Below are positions 40,624 to 53,887 of a DNA stretch of 64,000 nt, piece by piece. Positions within the stretch are counted from its first letter, which is position 1. Each line of letters opens with the position of its first letter. A program made the translations under genes and the position numbers. This DNA is from Pseudoxanthomonas sp. (GTDB lineage: Bacteria > Pseudomonadota > Gammaproteobacteria > Xanthomonadales > Xanthomonadaceae), in contig NZ_PKDG01000019.1 of the NCBI RefSeq assembly GCF_002863005.1, forward strand, positions 171,835 to 235,834. The letters are read 5' to 3'. Below the pieces are notes generated by a model, which did not search any database, was not told where the DNA came from, and saw only the letters and a list, made by a program, of their open reading frames with translations.

Positions 40624-41151
40624 ATGAACACCGAGCGCCCACCGACCCCGCAGAAGATGATTCTGCTGGGAAGGCTTCTGGGCGCTTTTGGTGTGCGTGG
40701 CCAGATCAAGATCGAATCCTGGACCGAGCCGCGCGAGGCCATCTTCCGCTACCAGCCGTGGACGCTGCGCGATGCGTCCGGCGCCCAGCGCGAGCTGAGC
40801 GGCGCGCGCGGCAAGGCATCGGGCAAGCATCTGGTGGCCACATTGCCGGGCGTGGAAGACCGCGATCAGGTCGAGGCGATGCACGGGCAGGAGATCCTCG
40901 TTCCGCGCGCTGCCCTGCCGCCGCCGAGCGCGGGCGAGTTCTACTGGGTCGATCTGGAGGGGCTTCGCGTCGTCAATGCCGACGGGACCGACTTCGGCAC
41001 CGTCTCGCACCTATTTTCCACCGGCGCCAATGACGTGCTCGTCGCGCGTGGCGACCGTGAGCGGCTGATTCCCTTCGTCGAACCCGATTACGTTCGCTCG
41101 GTGGATTTCGAGGCGGGCGTGGTCACCGTGGACTGGGACACGGCGTTCTAG
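40624..41151 (+). CDS. rimM: Ribosome maturation factor RimM (175 aa)
   Basis: Assists 30S head maturation by binding S19. N-terminal RimM domain ([20 protein letters not shown]) and C-terminal PRC barrel ([34 protein letters not shown]). 37 nt after rpsP. Confidence 0.97.
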   Translation: MNTERPPTPQKMILLGRLLGAFGVRGQIKIESWTEPREAIFRYQPWTLRDASGAQRELSGARGKASGKHLVATLPGVEDRDQVEAMHGQEILVPRAALPPPSAGEFYWVDLEGLRVVNADGTDFGTVSHLFSTGANDVLVARGDRERLIPFVEPDYVRSVDFEAGVVTVDWDTAF

Positions 41152-41160
41152 CAGTGAGCG

Positions 41161-41261
41161 GAGAGCAGTGGGTAAGGGTGCCGGAGTTCCTGTCGCGCCT
41201 TGCCATCATCGCTCCCCTCGCGCTCTCCCGTGTTCTGCCGGCGCTCTTGCTCACTGCTCAC
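41161..41261. repeat. Imperfect inverted repeat in the rimM-trmD spacer
   Basis: The 24-nt arms 41161-41184 and 41238-41261 pair with about six mismatches. The flanks are made of short purine/pyrimidine strings such as AGTGAGC and CACTTCTCC. This odd low-complexity spacer sits inside an operon that is usually tight. Confidence 0.55.
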
Positions 41262-41286
41262 TCTTCTCCACTCACTTCTCCCCTCC

Positions 41287-42045
41287 ATGCGCATCGACGT
41301 CATGACCCTGTTCCCCGACTTCATCGCCCAGGCCGCGGCCGTGGGCGTGGTGGGGCGTGCGCAGGAGCGGGGGCTGTTGTCGCTGCATGGCTGGAATCCG
41401 CGCGACTACGCCAGCGGTGGCTATCGCCGCGTGGATGACCGCCCGTTCGGTGGCGGTCCCGGCATGGTGATGATGATCGAGCCCTTGCAGGCGTGCCTCT
41501 CGGCGGTCCGCGCCGCCGATGCACAGCCTGCGCCGCTAATCTACCTGAGTCCGCAGGGTGCGCCGCTCACCCAGAAGAAGGCGCGTGAACTGGCCGCGCT
41601 GCCGCGCATGATCCTTCTGTGTGGCCGCTACGAGGGCGTGGACGAGCGTTTTCTCGACGCCGAAGTCGACGAGGAAATCTCTATCGGCGATTACGTGCTC
41701 TCCGGCGGCGAGCTGGCTGCGGCGGTGCTGATCGACGCCGTTGGCCGGCTGCAGGAGGGGGCGCTGAACGATGCCGACTCGGCCGTCCAGGACAGCTTCG
41801 AGGGGGATGGCCTGCTGGACTGTCCGCACTTCACCCACCCGTCCCGCCATCCGCTGGGCGACGTGCCGGCCGTGCTGCGCTCCGGCGACCATGCGGCCAT
41901 CGCGCGCTGGCGCCGGCAGCAGGCATTGGGGCGGACCTGGCTGCGGCGGCCGGACCTGCTGGACGAGACCGGTCTGTCCAAGGCCGACAAGGCCCTGCTG
42001 GAGGCGTTCAAGGCCAGCCAGGCGGGCGGGGAAGGCGCAGGGTAG
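41287..42045 (+). CDS. trmD: tRNA (guanine-37-N1) methyltransferase TrmD (252 aa)
   Basis: SPOUT-class knotted enzyme. Start [34 protein letters not shown] and [15 protein letters not shown] form the AdoMet-binding knot, all conserved. Modifies G37 next to the anticodon to prevent frameshifting. Confidence 0.98.
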   Translation: MRIDVMTLFPDFIAQAAAVGVVGRAQERGLLSLHGWNPRDYASGGYRRVDDRPFGGGPGMVMMIEPLQACLSAVRAADAQPAPLIYLSPQGAPLTQKKARELAALPRMILLCGRYEGVDERFLDAEVDEEISIGDYVLSGGELAAAVLIDAVGRLQEGALNDADSAVQDSFEGDGLLDCPHFTHPSRHPLGDVPAVLRSGDHAAIARWRRQQALGRTWLRRPDLLDETGLSKADKALLEAFKASQAGGEGAG

Positions 42046-42194
42046 CCAGCCCGGCCCGGAATCCGGTAGAATGCGCGACCCTTGGGCGGTTCTCGCCTGC
42101 GGACCCCATAACAATATCGTGCAGCGCAATCCGGCGACTGCATCAGTTTCCGCTGTCGCAAGACACGATCACGCATACAAGCATTGGTGCCAAC

Positions 42195-42599
42195 ATGAGC
42201 AAGCTCCTCCAGGAATTCGAAGCCTCCCAGATCACGCGCGAGCTGCCCGCGTTCGGCCCCGGTGACACGGTCGTCGTCAACGTGAAGGTCAAGGAAGGCA
42301 ACCGCGAGCGTGTGCAGGCGTACGAAGGCGTCGTCATCGCCAAGAAGAACGCCGGCCTGAACTCCGCCTTCACCGTGCGCAAGATCTCGCACGGCTACGG
42401 CGTCGAGCGCGTCTTCCAGACCCACAGCGCCTCCATCGACTCGGTCGAAGTGAAGCGCCGCGGCAAGGTCCGCGCCGGCAAGCTGTACTACCTGCGCGAG
42501 CTGGAAGGCAAGGCTGCCCGCATCAAGGAAGACCTGGCAGCGAACGCCGCCGCCAAGGTCGCCCGCCAGGCGGCTGCCGCCGCTGCCGCTGCCGAGTAA
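42195..42599 (+). CDS. rplS: 50S ribosomal protein L19 (134 aa)
   Basis: Bridges the subunits. [21 protein letters not shown] and [15 protein letters not shown] are diagnostic. The C-terminal tail of nine Ala ending in Glu is longer than in E. coli and typical of this family. Followed by a terminator. Confidence 0.98.
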   Translation: MSKLLQEFEASQITRELPAFGPGDTVVVNVKVKEGNRERVQAYEGVVIAKKNAGLNSAFTVRKISHGYGVERVFQTHSASIDSVEVKRRGKVRAGKLYYLRELEGKAARIKEDLAANAAAKVARQAAAAAAAAE

Positions 42600-42624
42600 T
42601 ACCGGCTCGAGCGCGTCGCAACGG

Positions 42625-42650
42625 ACGGCCACCTTCGGGTGGCCGTTTGC
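42625..42650 (+). terminator. Terminator of the rpsP-rplS operon
   Basis: ACGGCCACC TTCG GGTGGCCGT, a perfect 9-bp stem with UUCG loop, then TTGCGTT. Confidence 0.85.
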
Positions 42651-42724
42651 GTTGGGGCATCGCGTATGTTTTTTGTCTGGCCGACCCGCGTGGCCCTTTC
42701 GCTCTCCCATCGGATTCGTGTGTG

Positions 42725-43789
42725 ATGACGCGTGACTGGAAAAGGCGGCGGCGCCGCCTCATGGCCTTGATGGCGGGCCTTCTGATGCTCGGCGAGCTGG
42801 CCGCCGCCACGTCACCGAGCCGGCGATTCACGCTCGACGCGTTGTCTCCCCTTGCGTCGGCTTCGGAACTCACCTCGCGCCTGCTGACGCCCGTGACCCA
42901 GGATCGCATCCTCAAGTTTCGCGAAAAGGTGGATTTCAGCTTCAGGGAACAGACCATCGAAGTGGGGGAAGAGCCTTACGAGCTTTTCGTCCCCGAGCCT
43001 GCTGCGGACGGAACATACGGCCTGCTGGTCTTCATCTGGCCGGGCGACGAGATACAGGTGCCGGAAGGATGGTGGAAAGTCCTTCGGGACAACCACATCA
43101 TCTATGTCGCTTCCCGCCGTTCGAGCAATGTCGAGAATATCTTCGACCGACGCGTGCCGTTGGCGCTCCATGGCTACGAGTACGTGCGTAGCCGTTACAG
43201 ACTGGCGCCCGGACGCGTGTACATCGGCGGTTTCTCCGGTGGCTCGCGCACCGCGCGGCGGGTGGTGATGGCGTACCCGGACGTGTTCCATGGCGTGCTG
43301 CTCATCGGCGGCAGCGATCCGCTCGGCGGGGAGAGCGGATTCACGCTGCCGTCGACCGCGTTGTCCCGCGAACTCCAGCAACATACGCGGTTCGTGTTCT
43401 CGACAGGGGGCAACGATTCACCCAATCGTGCGAAGGATGCACGTACCCGTAAAGACCTCGAAGCATTGTGCATGCAGGGCATTCGGCTGGTTCCGCAGAA
43501 CGGCGTCGAACACTGGGTGCCGGACGGTCGTGGATTCGGCAGGGCCCTGAAGCAGTTGGAGATGCCGGTATCGCAACGTGCGGATGCCGGTGCCTGTGCC
43601 GGCGCGCTCGATCAAAGCATCCAGGCGCAACTCGACGCGGTCGCGGCCAAGGTGGGAAGTGGAGAGCTCGATGAGGCGGGACGGCTGCTTGCGCGACTCG
43701 ATGCGCACTATGGTGGACTGGCGGCCCCGCGAAGCGTCGAGCTGTCGCGGATCATCGCGGAAAAGGCGGGGCTGTATGAACTGCCTTAG
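42725..43789 (+). CDS. Exported alpha/beta hydrolase, PHB-depolymerase/esterase type (354 aa)
   Basis: N-terminal RRRRRLMALMAGLLMLGEL looks like a signal peptide, giving a periplasmic or secreted enzyme. Nucleophile elbow GFSGGS (Ser at about 170) in a YIGGFSGGSRTARRV setting, and a likely catalytic His in VEHWVPDG (about 262). The 70-residue C-terminal helical tail is unusual. Substrate unknown. Starts after the ribosomal operon terminator; ATG 42761 is an alternative. Confidence 0.72.
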   Translation: MTRDWKRRRRRLMALMAGLLMLGELAAATSPSRRFTLDALSPLASASELTSRLLTPVTQDRILKFREKVDFSFREQTIEVGEEPYELFVPEPAADGTYGLLVFIWPGDEIQVPEGWWKVLRDNHIIYVASRRSSNVENIFDRRVPLALHGYEYVRSRYRLAPGRVYIGGFSGGSRTARRVVMAYPDVFHGVLLIGGSDPLGGESGFTLPSTALSRELQQHTRFVFSTGGNDSPNRAKDARTRKDLEALCMQGIRLVPQNGVEHWVPDGRGFGRALKQLEMPVSQRADAGACAGALDQSIQAQLDAVAAKVGSGELDEAGRLLARLDAHYGGLAAPRSVELSRIIAEKAGLYELP

Positions 43790-43812
43790 CGCGACTCCGT
43801 CGGGGGCGTCCG

Positions 43813-44220
43813 ATGCATAGCGGCAGTACGCAGCCCGACGCGGTCAGGCTGGATCTCTGGCTCTGGGCGGCCCGCTTCTTCAAGACCCGCAGCCTGGCCA
43901 AGCAGGCGATCGAGACCGGCAAGATCGAAGCGGGCGGGCAGCGGGCGAAAGCGTCGCGGGCGGTGCGCGTGGGCGACGTGCTGGCGATAACGCGCGGCGA
44001 GGACGTGTTCGAGGTCGAAGTGCGTGCGCTCAGCGACAAGCGGGCGTCGGCGACCGTGGCGCAGGCGTTGTACCTGGAATCGGACGCCTCCCGGTCGCGG
44101 CGCCTTGCCGCGCTGGCGGAAAGGCAGGCGGAGCGCGCAGGGTATCAGGCGCCGTCGTCGCGTCCCGACAAGCGTGCTCGGCGCCTGATCCGTGCGCTGG
44201 GCGATATCGACGCCCTGTGA
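43813..44220 (+). CDS. hslR: Ribosome-associated heat shock protein Hsp15 (135 aa)
   Basis: S4 RNA-binding domain: VRLDLWLWAARFFKTRSLAK then KIEAGGQRAKASRAVRVGDV. Hsp15 rescues stalled 50S subunits with attached tRNA. C-terminus is basic (RPDKRARRLIRALG). Good GGGGG upstream. Confidence 0.93.
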   Translation: MHSGSTQPDAVRLDLWLWAARFFKTRSLAKQAIETGKIEAGGQRAKASRAVRVGDVLAITRGEDVFEVEVRALSDKRASATVAQALYLESDASRSRRLAALAERQAERAGYQAPSSRPDKRARRLIRALGDIDAL

Positions 44221-44233
44221 CCGGGGACTGCAT

Positions 44234-44262
44234 GAAGAAGGGCGCCATCGGCGCCCTTCTTC
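44234..44262. terminator. Bidirectional terminator between hslR and the DUF937 gene
   Basis: GAAGAAGGGCGCC / GGCGCCCTTCTTC, 13-bp perfect stem with a 3-nt loop, between convergent genes. Confidence 0.85.
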
Positions 44263-44288
44263 ACTGCCGCGTCGAGGCGTGATGCGTA

Positions 44289-44906
44289 TCAGCGCCCGCC
44301 GCCCAACATGCCGCTGCCGATCTTGAGGATGTCGCCCAGGCCCAATTGGCCGTCGCCGTCCTGGTCCAGCACCGCGCCCAGCAGGCCACCCCCGAGTCCG
44401 CCCTGTTGCTGCGCGACCTGGCGTTCCTGGCCGAGCACCTGGCCCAGCGCATTCGGACCAGCATTGCCATGGCCGAGGAAACGCTGCGCCAGGAAGGACA
44501 ACACGATCGGCGCGAGGATCTTCATCAGCATCGCCGACTTGTCGCCACCCAACCCGGTCGCCTGACCCAGGCTGGCTTCCGCGCGCGGCTGCGCACCACC
44601 GAAGATGTGACCCAGGATGGCTGCGCCATCCGTCTGGCGACTCGGCGCCGAACCGCCGCCGACCACCGCCCCCAGCACGCTGCCGAGGTCGAGGCCGGCA
44701 TGGTCTTTCTGCAGGGCACCGAACAGCGCCTCCGCGCCCTGCGGTTGTGCTGCGTTCTTGCCCAGCGCGCCCAGCAGCAAGGGCAGGGCGGCGGCCACGG
44801 CGCCGGAGGTCTGCATCTGGCCCACGCCGAGTTGCTGCGAAACCTGTTGCAAGGGCGCGCCCTGCAGCTGGGCGAAGAGTTCTTCTGCGAGTGACTGGTT
44901 GCTCAT
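44289..44906 (-). CDS. DUF937 (YidB-like) protein (205 aa)
   Basis: Repetitive Gly/Ala/Gln protein with the DUF937 pattern: LGVGQMQTSGAVAAALPLLL, KILAPIVLSFLAQRFLG, and DQDGDGQLGLGDILKIGSGM at the C-terminus (an EF-hand-like Asp loop). Function unknown. ATG 44906 with GGAGGA upstream. Confidence 0.85.
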   Translation of the reverse strand: MSNQSLAEELFAQLQGAPLQQVSQQLGVGQMQTSGAVAAALPLLLGALGKNAAQPQGAEALFGALQKDHAGLDLGSVLGAVVGGGSAPSRQTDGAAILGHIFGGAQPRAEASLGQATGLGGDKSAMLMKILAPIVLSFLAQRFLGHGNAGPNALGQVLGQERQVAQQQGGLGGGLLGAVLDQDGDGQLGLGDILKIGSGMLGGGR

Positions 44907-45048
44907 GGTGTGGCCGTCCTCCTGGACGCGATGGGTGGCGCCGATCATCCTAGCGCCAAATCCCGTGACCTCCGTCTCACAATAGACCGGACCGACCGGC
45001 GGATCGGGTTCAACCCGCACGCGCCGCGTGCGGGTCGCGACCATCGCG

Positions 45049-47695
<2,647 letters not shown>

Positions 47696-50272
47696 TCAGA
47701 GCAGCGCCTTGAGCCGATAGAGGGCTTCCAGGGCCTGCTTCGGCGTCAATTCGTCGGGATCCAGCGCGGCGAGCGCTTCCTGCGCGGCGGAGGGTGTCGC
47801 GGCGAACAGTCCGAACTGTTGCGGGGCATCGAGCGCCTGCGGCGCCATGTCCGAGGCGTGCGTGTCGCGACCGCGCTGCTCCAGTTCCGCGAGTCGGCGC
47901 CGCGCCTGTTTCAGGGTGATCTTCGGAAGTCCGGCCAACGCCGCGACCTGCAGGCCGAAGCTGCGATCGGCCGCACCGTCCTTGACCGCATGCATGAAGA
48001 CCAGCGTGTCGCCGTGCTCCACCGCATCCAGGTGCACGTTGGCGATGCCGCTGGCGGGTTCGTTGGCCAGTGCAGTCAGTTCGAAATAGTGCGTGGCGAA
48101 CAGCGTATAGCAGCGGTTGCTGGCCGCCAGATGACGCGCCACCGCATCGGCCAGCGCGAGCCCGTCGTAGGTGGACGTGCCGCGGCCGATTTCGTCCATC
48201 AGCACCAGCGACTGCGAGGTGGCGTGATGCAGGATGTAGCTGGTCTCGGCCATTTCCACCATGAAGGTGGACTGCCCGCGCGCGAGGTCGTCGCCGGCGC
48301 CGATGCGGGTCAGGATGCGGTCGATCGGCCCGATCACCGCCCGCGAGGCCGGCACGAAGCTGCCGATGTGCGCGAGCAGCACGATCAACGCGTTCTGCCG
48401 CATGTACGTCGACTTGCCGCCCATGTTGGGGCCGGTGATGACCAGCATGCGGCGGCCCTCGTCCAGGCGCAGGTCATTGGGCTCGAATGGCTCCTTGCGC
48501 ACCGCCTCGACCACTGGATGGCGACCGCGCTCGATGCACAGGCCGGGCGCTTCGGCCAGTTCGGGCCGTGCCCAATCCAGTTCCTGCGCGCGCTCGGCGA
48601 AGGACGCCAGCACATCGAGTTCGCTGAGCGCGGCTGCACAGCGCTTGAGCGGTTCCAGGCGCGCATTGAGCGTATCCAGCAGCGCGTCGTACAGCAGCTT
48701 CTCGCGCGACAGCGAGCGCTCGCGCGCGGACAGGACCTTGTCTTCGAACTGTTTCAGTTCCTCGGTGATGTAGCGTTCGGCGCCGGTCAGCGTCTGCCGG
48801 CGCGTGTAGTGCACGGGCGCCTTGTCGGCCTGGCCCTTGCTGATCTCGATGTAGTACCCGTGTACACGGTTGTAGCCGACCTTCAGCGTGGCGATGCCGC
48901 TGCTCGCGCGTTCACGTGCTTCCAGGTCCACCAGGAACTGGTCGGCGTGGGTGCTCAGGCGCCGCAGTTCGTCGAGCTCGGCGTCGTAGCCGTCGGCCAG
49001 TACGCCACCGTCGGTGAGTTTGAGTGGTGGCTGCGGTGCGACCGCTGCCAGCAGCAGCGTCGCGGTGTCGTCGTGTTCGCCCAGTTCCGCGGCCAGCGCC
49101 TGCAGGCGTGGCGAGTCGAGCGGCTGAAGGTGGCCGCGGATGTCGGGCAACAGCGCCAGCCCGTCGCGGAGCGTGGACAGGTCGCGTGGCCGCGCCGATC
49201 GCAGCGCGACGCGGGTGAGGATGCGCTCGAGATCGCCAAGCGCACGGAAGGCGCCGCGCAGGTCGCGATCCGTACCGTGCCCGATCAGTGTCGCGATGGC
49301 ATGGTGGCGCTCACTCAGCACGGCGCGGTCGCGCAGCGGCCGGTGCAGCCAGCGGCGCAGCAGGCGGCCGCCCATCGGGGTGACCGTGGTGTCGAGTACG
49401 CCGAGCAGGGTGTGCCTGGTGTCGCCATCGACGCGCGTGTCCAGTTCGAGATGGCGCCGCGTGGCGGCATTCATCGCGATGGCATCGCCGGCCGATTCCA
49501 GCGCGATCGCGGTCAGGTGGGGCAGGCGCTGCTTCTGGGTCTCCTCGACGTAGCCGAGCAACGCGCCCGCCGCGCCGGTGGCCAGGGCTTTGTCGTCGAT
49601 GCCGAAGCCGGTGAGATCATGCAGGCCGAAGAAGCCAAGCAGCTGGCGACGACCGCTGTCGGGATCGAACAGCCAGGGCGCGCGACGGCGCAAGCCGGTG
49701 CGCTGCTGCAGGAATGCGGGCAGGCCTTCTTCGTCGGGCACCAGCAACTCGGCCGGCTCGAGCCGCGCGAGTTCGGCTTCCAGCGCATCGTCGCTGTCCA
49801 CTTCGTTGACCATGAAACGGCCGCCGGCCAGGTCCGCCCACGCCAGGCCATAGCCCGAGCGTCCCCGACTGATCGTCATCAGCAGGGTGTCGCGGCGTTC
49901 GTTGAGCAGGGCTTCGTCGGTCACCGTGCCCGGCGTGACCACGCGCACCACCTTGCGTTCCACCAGGCCTTTCGCCAGCGCCGGATCGCCGATCTGTTCG
50001 CAGATCGCCACCGACTCGCCGAGTGCGACCAGGCGGGCCAGATAGCCTTCGCAGGCATGCACGGGCACGCCCGCCATCGGGATGGGGGCGCCGCCGGAAC
50101 TGCCGCGCTGGGTCAGCGTGATGTCGAGCAGTCGCGCGGCCTTGCGCGCGTCGTCGTAGAACAGCTCGTAGAAATCCCCCATGCGGAAGAACACCAGCAG
50201 GTCCGGATACTCCGCCTTGGCGGCGAAGAACTGCTTCATCAGGGGCGTGTGTTCCGACTTGTCTTTGCTCAC
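47696..50272 (-). CDS. mutS: DNA mismatch repair protein MutS (858 aa)
   Basis: Recognises mismatches. Start is GTG 50272 (then [15 protein letters not shown]); mismatch-binding Phe-x-Glu motif in MGDFYELF (about 45). Walker [11 protein letters not shown] (about 612-621) and [12 protein letters not shown]. Ends with the C-terminal tetramerisation part ([16 protein letters not shown]). No Shine-Dalgarno of note. Confidence 0.97.
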   Translation of the reverse strand: MSKDKSEHTPLMKQFFAAKAEYPDLLVFFRMGDFYELFYDDARKAARLLDITLTQRGSSGGAPIPMAGVPVHACEGYLARLVALGESVAICEQIGDPALAKGLVERKVVRVVTPGTVTDEALLNERRDTLLMTISRGRSGYGLAWADLAGGRFMVNEVDSDDALEAELARLEPAELLVPDEEGLPAFLQQRTGLRRRAPWLFDPDSGRRQLLGFFGLHDLTGFGIDDKALATGAAGALLGYVEETQKQRLPHLTAIALESAGDAIAMNAATRRHLELDTRVDGDTRHTLLGVLDTTVTPMGGRLLRRWLHRPLRDRAVLSERHHAIATLIGHGTDRDLRGAFRALGDLERILTRVALRSARPRDLSTLRDGLALLPDIRGHLQPLDSPRLQALAAELGEHDDTATLLLAAVAPQPPLKLTDGGVLADGYDAELDELRRLSTHADQFLVDLEARERASSGIATLKVGYNRVHGYYIEISKGQADKAPVHYTRRQTLTGAERYITEELKQFEDKVLSARERSLSREKLLYDALLDTLNARLEPLKRCAAALSELDVLASFAERAQELDWARPELAEAPGLCIERGRHPVVEAVRKEPFEPNDLRLDEGRRMLVITGPNMGGKSTYMRQNALIVLLAHIGSFVPASRAVIGPIDRILTRIGAGDDLARGQSTFMVEMAETSYILHHATSQSLVLMDEIGRGTSTYDGLALADAVARHLAASNRCYTLFATHYFELTALANEPASGIANVHLDAVEHGDTLVFMHAVKDGAADRSFGLQVAALAGLPKITLKQARRRLAELEQRGRDTHASDMAPQALDAPQQFGLFAATPSAAQEALAALDPDELTPKQALEALYRLKALL

Positions 50273-50632
50273 GTGGCCAGCGGGGAAGGGGAGGCAAAAG
50301 GGCGTTGATTGTAGCGGCTGGGCACCCATGCCCGTGCGCGCGTTGACCCGTACGCTGCCCCTGCGGGTCGAGCACGCACATGGCTCGAAGCCACGCATGC
50401 TGCACGCCCCGCGTAACGCCAGTTCCGCACGATCGTTCGGAAAATCAGTGGGTTATCCGTGCCAAAGTGATGGCCTGCGTATCGACGCAGTGCAGAATGC
50501 CGTGCTGTGAAGCCGGTGTTAATTTCGCGTTGACGCAAGGGGAGTTGCGTTCGTCGTCAGCGGCATCGCCGCTCGCCACATCAGGTACACCACAGCACCA
50601 ACCGCCAGACATGACCCTTGGGAGGGGAGAAC
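50273..50632. other. Intergenic region between mutS and the TonB receptor (360 bp)
   Basis: Divergent promoter region. No gene supported. The stretch from 50505 to 50540 (GTGAAGCCGGTGTTAATTTCGCG) is a likely place for the receptor promoter; no Fur box is evident. Confidence 0.5.
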
Positions 50633-53203
50633 ATGGTCAACGCATCGCCCAGGCACAAAGCGCTTTCGCTTGCCGTCTTCACCGCGCTCTGCGCCAGCTC
50701 GCATGCGTATGCGCAGCAGGCCGCCGCGCCGGCAACGGATGAGGAACCCACCACGCTGGCGACCATGACGGTCACCGCGCAGAAGCGCGAGGAGGCCATG
50801 CAGGACGTGCCGATCGCGATCACCGCGGTGTCCGAGCAATTGCTGCAGGACACTGGCGTGCGCGACATCAAGGACCTCCAGGTCCTGGTGCCGGGCTTGA
50901 CCGTGACCAGCACCCAGAGCGAGGCCATTACCACCGCGCGTATCCGCGGCATCGGTACCGTCGGCGACAATGTCGGCCTGGAATCGTCGGTGGGCGTGGT
51001 GATCGATGGCGTGTACCGCCCCCGCAACAGCGTCGGCTTTGGCGACCTCGGCCAGCTGGAGCGCATCGAAGTGCTGAAGGGCCCGCAGGGTACCGTCTTC
51101 GGCAAGAACACCTCCGCCGGCGTCATCAACGTGGTCACACGCCGTCCCAGCTATACGCAGAGCGCGGAAGGCGAGATCACGCTCGGCAACTACAACGCCA
51201 TCGGCGTGTCGGGCGCGTACAACGACGCGTTGGGCGAAGTGGGTGCGTTCAACATCTACGCCGCCAAGCGCAAGCGCGACGGCTGGATGGATGTGCGCAC
51301 GGGCGCCGGCCCGCGTCGCGAGACCGACGACAACGATCAGAACTTCCATACCGTGCGCGGCAAGGTACTGCTGGAGCCGACCGAGAACCTGGAAATCATG
51401 CTGTCCGGCGATTTCACCAGCCGCGAGGAAAACTGCTGCGCGGCGGTACAGACGACCGTCGGTGCGACGGCTGCCATCCTCAACCGGCTGGTCGGCGGCC
51501 AGGCCGTGGCCGCGCCGGGCGACGACCCGTTCAACCGCGTGGCCTACAGCAACCGGCCGACCACCCAGGACATCAAGGAGAATGGTGTTGCCGTCGAAGT
51601 GAACTGGGACTCGTCCTGGTTCGGCGGCGCCACGCTGACGTCGATCACCGCGCAGCGCGAATGGGAGGCGATCAACGGCCTCGACTATGACTTCAGCACG
51701 GCCGACATCCTGTACCGCGTGGCGGACAAGGACGAGTCGTTCACCGGCTTCAAGACCTTCAGCCAGGAATTCCGCCTGACCGGCGCGACCGATCGCATCG
51801 ACTGGATGGTCGGCGCGTTCTATACGGACGAAGACCTGGATCGCACAGAGACCTATCGCATCGGTCCGCACTACGAGCCCTACCTGTCGGTCGCGCTGCT
51901 GTCGATCATCAATCCTGCGCTGGGCACCTCGCCGACCGCGCCGCTGTTCCTCTCGCAGGCTACCGGTCGTCCGTTCGGCACGGTGTTCGCCGGCCTGGGT
52001 GCGCTGGATACTTACCAGCAGAGCGCGAAGAGCACGGCGCTGTTCACCAACAACACGTGGCATGCCACCGATGCCCTCGACCTGACGCTGGGCCTGCGCT
52101 ACACGCGCGAGAAGAAGACGCTGGTTTCGAATTACAGCAATCCGAACGGCGGTGCGGGCTGCGGTTCCATGCTGGCCAATCCCGCGCAGGTCGTCGCCGC
52201 CCTGGTGGCGCGCGGCCTGACGGTGGCGCAGGCCAGCGCCGCCGCCCCCACGGTGGTCGGATACGGCTGCCTGCCCTGGGCCAATCCGCTGCACAACGCA
52301 CCGTCGCGCGACACGGTGCAGAGCCGCGAGGAGAAGGAGTGGTCCGGCACGCTCAAGGCCGCCTACCGCTGGAACGACAACGTGATGACGTACGGTTCGT
52401 TCGCACGCGGCTACAAGGGCGGCGGCTTCAACCTCGACCGCGTGCAGTCGTCGAACGGCCTGAGCAGCGGCAGTGCGAACGGCATCCAGCCTGTCCTGGA
52501 CACCTCCTTCGGCGGTGAGTTCGTCGACAGCTACGAGCTGGGCGCCAAGACCACCTGGCTCGACGGCAACCTGTTGTTGAACGCCACCCTGTTCCATCAG
52601 AAGTACGAGGACTTCCAGCTCAACAGCTTCCTGGGTACGAGCTTCGTGGTGCGCTCGATCCCGGAAGTCACCTCGCAGGGTCTGGATGCCGAACTGATGT
52701 GGCAGCCCAAGTCGATACGCGGTCTGATGCTGCAGAGTGGCCTGATGTATGCCGACACCACCTACGGCGACAACATCCCCGGCGGCGACTTCGTTTCGCC
52801 GACCGGCGCGCTGTACAAGCTGCCCGGTGCGCAGATGAGCTTCGCTCCGAAGTGGTCCGGTTCGGCATCGGTGACGTATGAATGGGACGTGGGCAGCCTG
52901 ATGGCGCGCTTCAACATCGGTGCCAAGTACGTGTCCGAGTACAACACCGGTTCCGACCTCGACCCGGAGAAGATGCAGGGCGCGTACACGGTCGCCAACG
53001 CGCGCTTCGGCATCGGCGCGCAGGACCAGCGCTGGATGCTCGAGTTCTGGGGCACCAACATCACCGACGAGGAATACGTGCAGGTCGGTTTCGACGGTCC
53101 GCTGCAGAACGTCTCGCCGGCCCCGAACAATCCCTTCAACACCTTCAACGCGTTCCTCGGTGCGCCCCGCATGTACGGCGTGACCTTCCGCGTCCGCTAC
53201 TGA
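50633..53203 (+). CDS. TonB-dependent outer membrane receptor (856 aa)
   Basis: Signal peptide ending SSHAYAQ at about residue 27. TonB box-like TLATMTVTAQKRE (about 40-52); plug with VPIAITAV, IRGIGTVGDNVGLESSVGVV and GPQGTVFGKNTSAGVINVV. 22-strand barrel ends GVTFRVRY with terminal aromatic Tyr. The closest style is the Xanthomonadaceae/sphingomonad receptor class for plant or aromatic compounds; ligand unknown. Good GGGAGGGGAGAAC Shine-Dalgarno. Confidence 0.96.
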   Translation: MVNASPRHKALSLAVFTALCASSHAYAQQAAAPATDEEPTTLATMTVTAQKREEAMQDVPIAITAVSEQLLQDTGVRDIKDLQVLVPGLTVTSTQSEAITTARIRGIGTVGDNVGLESSVGVVIDGVYRPRNSVGFGDLGQLERIEVLKGPQGTVFGKNTSAGVINVVTRRPSYTQSAEGEITLGNYNAIGVSGAYNDALGEVGAFNIYAAKRKRDGWMDVRTGAGPRRETDDNDQNFHTVRGKVLLEPTENLEIMLSGDFTSREENCCAAVQTTVGATAAILNRLVGGQAVAAPGDDPFNRVAYSNRPTTQDIKENGVAVEVNWDSSWFGGATLTSITAQREWEAINGLDYDFSTADILYRVADKDESFTGFKTFSQEFRLTGATDRIDWMVGAFYTDEDLDRTETYRIGPHYEPYLSVALLSIINPALGTSPTAPLFLSQATGRPFGTVFAGLGALDTYQQSAKSTALFTNNTWHATDALDLTLGLRYTREKKTLVSNYSNPNGGAGCGSMLANPAQVVAALVARGLTVAQASAAAPTVVGYGCLPWANPLHNAPSRDTVQSREEKEWSGTLKAAYRWNDNVMTYGSFARGYKGGGFNLDRVQSSNGLSSGSANGIQPVLDTSFGGEFVDSYELGAKTTWLDGNLLLNATLFHQKYEDFQLNSFLGTSFVVRSIPEVTSQGLDAELMWQPKSIRGLMLQSGLMYADTTYGDNIPGGDFVSPTGALYKLPGAQMSFAPKWSGSASVTYEWDVGSLMARFNIGAKYVSEYNTGSDLDPEKMQGAYTVANARFGIGAQDQRWMLEFWGTNITDEEYVQVGFDGPLQNVSPAPNNPFNTFNAFLGAPRMYGVTFRVRY

Positions 53204-53226
53204 TCCCCTTCGCACGATGTGGCGAG

Positions 53227-53255
53227 CGGCCCGCCCCCTGGCGGGCCGTTTTCTT
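53227..53255 (+). terminator. Terminator after the TonB receptor
   Basis: CGGCCCGCC / GGCGGGCCG, 9-bp perfect stem, then TTTTCTT. Confidence 0.88.
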
Positions 53256-53320
53256 GTGTGCCCGACGGGCGACAGCGCGCGGCAAATCGGCTACAACACG
53301 ACAGTCCCCCGTCGGAACCG

Positions 53321-53815
53321 ATGATGTCAGCCCCCACCGATGAAGAACTGCGCGCCCTGGCCCATCAGGTCGGCGAGCGCCTGCGGCAGGACCGCGATCA
53401 CCTGGTCACGGCGGAAAGTTGCACGGGTGGCTGGATCGCCAAGTGCGTGACTGATATCGCGGGCTCGTCGGACTGGTTCGACTGCGGCCTGGCCGCCTAC
53501 AGCTACGAAGCCAAGCAGGCCCTGCTGGGCGTGCGGCCGCAGACGCTTGAAACACACGGCGCCGTCAGCCGGGAAACCGTCATCGAAATGGTCTCCGGTG
53601 CGCTGGTCAACTCGGGTGCCAGCGTCGCCGTCGCCGTGACCGGCATCGCCGGTCCCGGGGGTGGCAGCCCCGACAAGCCGGTCGGCACGGTGTGGATAGG
53701 CTGGAAGCGGCGCGGGGGCTACGCGCGGGCGGAGGTCTTCCAGTTCGCAGGTGACCGTGAGGCGGTACGCCGGCAGACGGTGGCGACCGCACTTGCGGGC
53801 CTGGAGCGGCTGTAG
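53321..53815 (+). CDS. pncC: Nicotinamide-nucleotide amidohydrolase, CinA C-terminal type (164 aa)
   Basis: Recycles NMN by deamidation. Diagnostic TAESCTGGWIAKCVTDIAGS and VAVTGIAGPGGGSPDKPVGT. Starts ATG ATG at 53321. In this family it stands upstream of lexA/recA, as here. Confidence 0.93.
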   Translation: MMSAPTDEELRALAHQVGERLRQDRDHLVTAESCTGGWIAKCVTDIAGSSDWFDCGLAAYSYEAKQALLGVRPQTLETHGAVSRETVIEMVSGALVNSGASVAVAVTGIAGPGGGSPDKPVGTVWIGWKRRGGYARAEVFQFAGDREAVRRQTVATALAGLERL

Positions 53816-53864
53816 CCGGGGTCCTGACGGAATCCCTCCCGCGCGACCGGTTGCCAGACGGCCG

Positions 53865-53887
53865 GGTTAGTAGTATTACTACTAACC
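53865..53887 (+). promoter_or_regulatory. LexA-binding SOS box upstream of lexA
   Basis: Core TTAGTAGTATTACTACTAA at 53867-53885 matches the Xanthomonadaceae LexA consensus, within a 23-bp perfect palindrome that ends immediately before the lexA ATG. Implies autoregulation with LexA covering the start site. Confidence 0.92.

Noticed and set aside
47819..50308. Rightward 829-aa frame opposite mutS
   Set aside because: Antisense to mutS with all its motifs intact.
50519..53215. Leftward 898-aa frame opposite the TonB receptor
   Set aside because: Antisense artefact of GC-rich codons; the receptor is clearly real.
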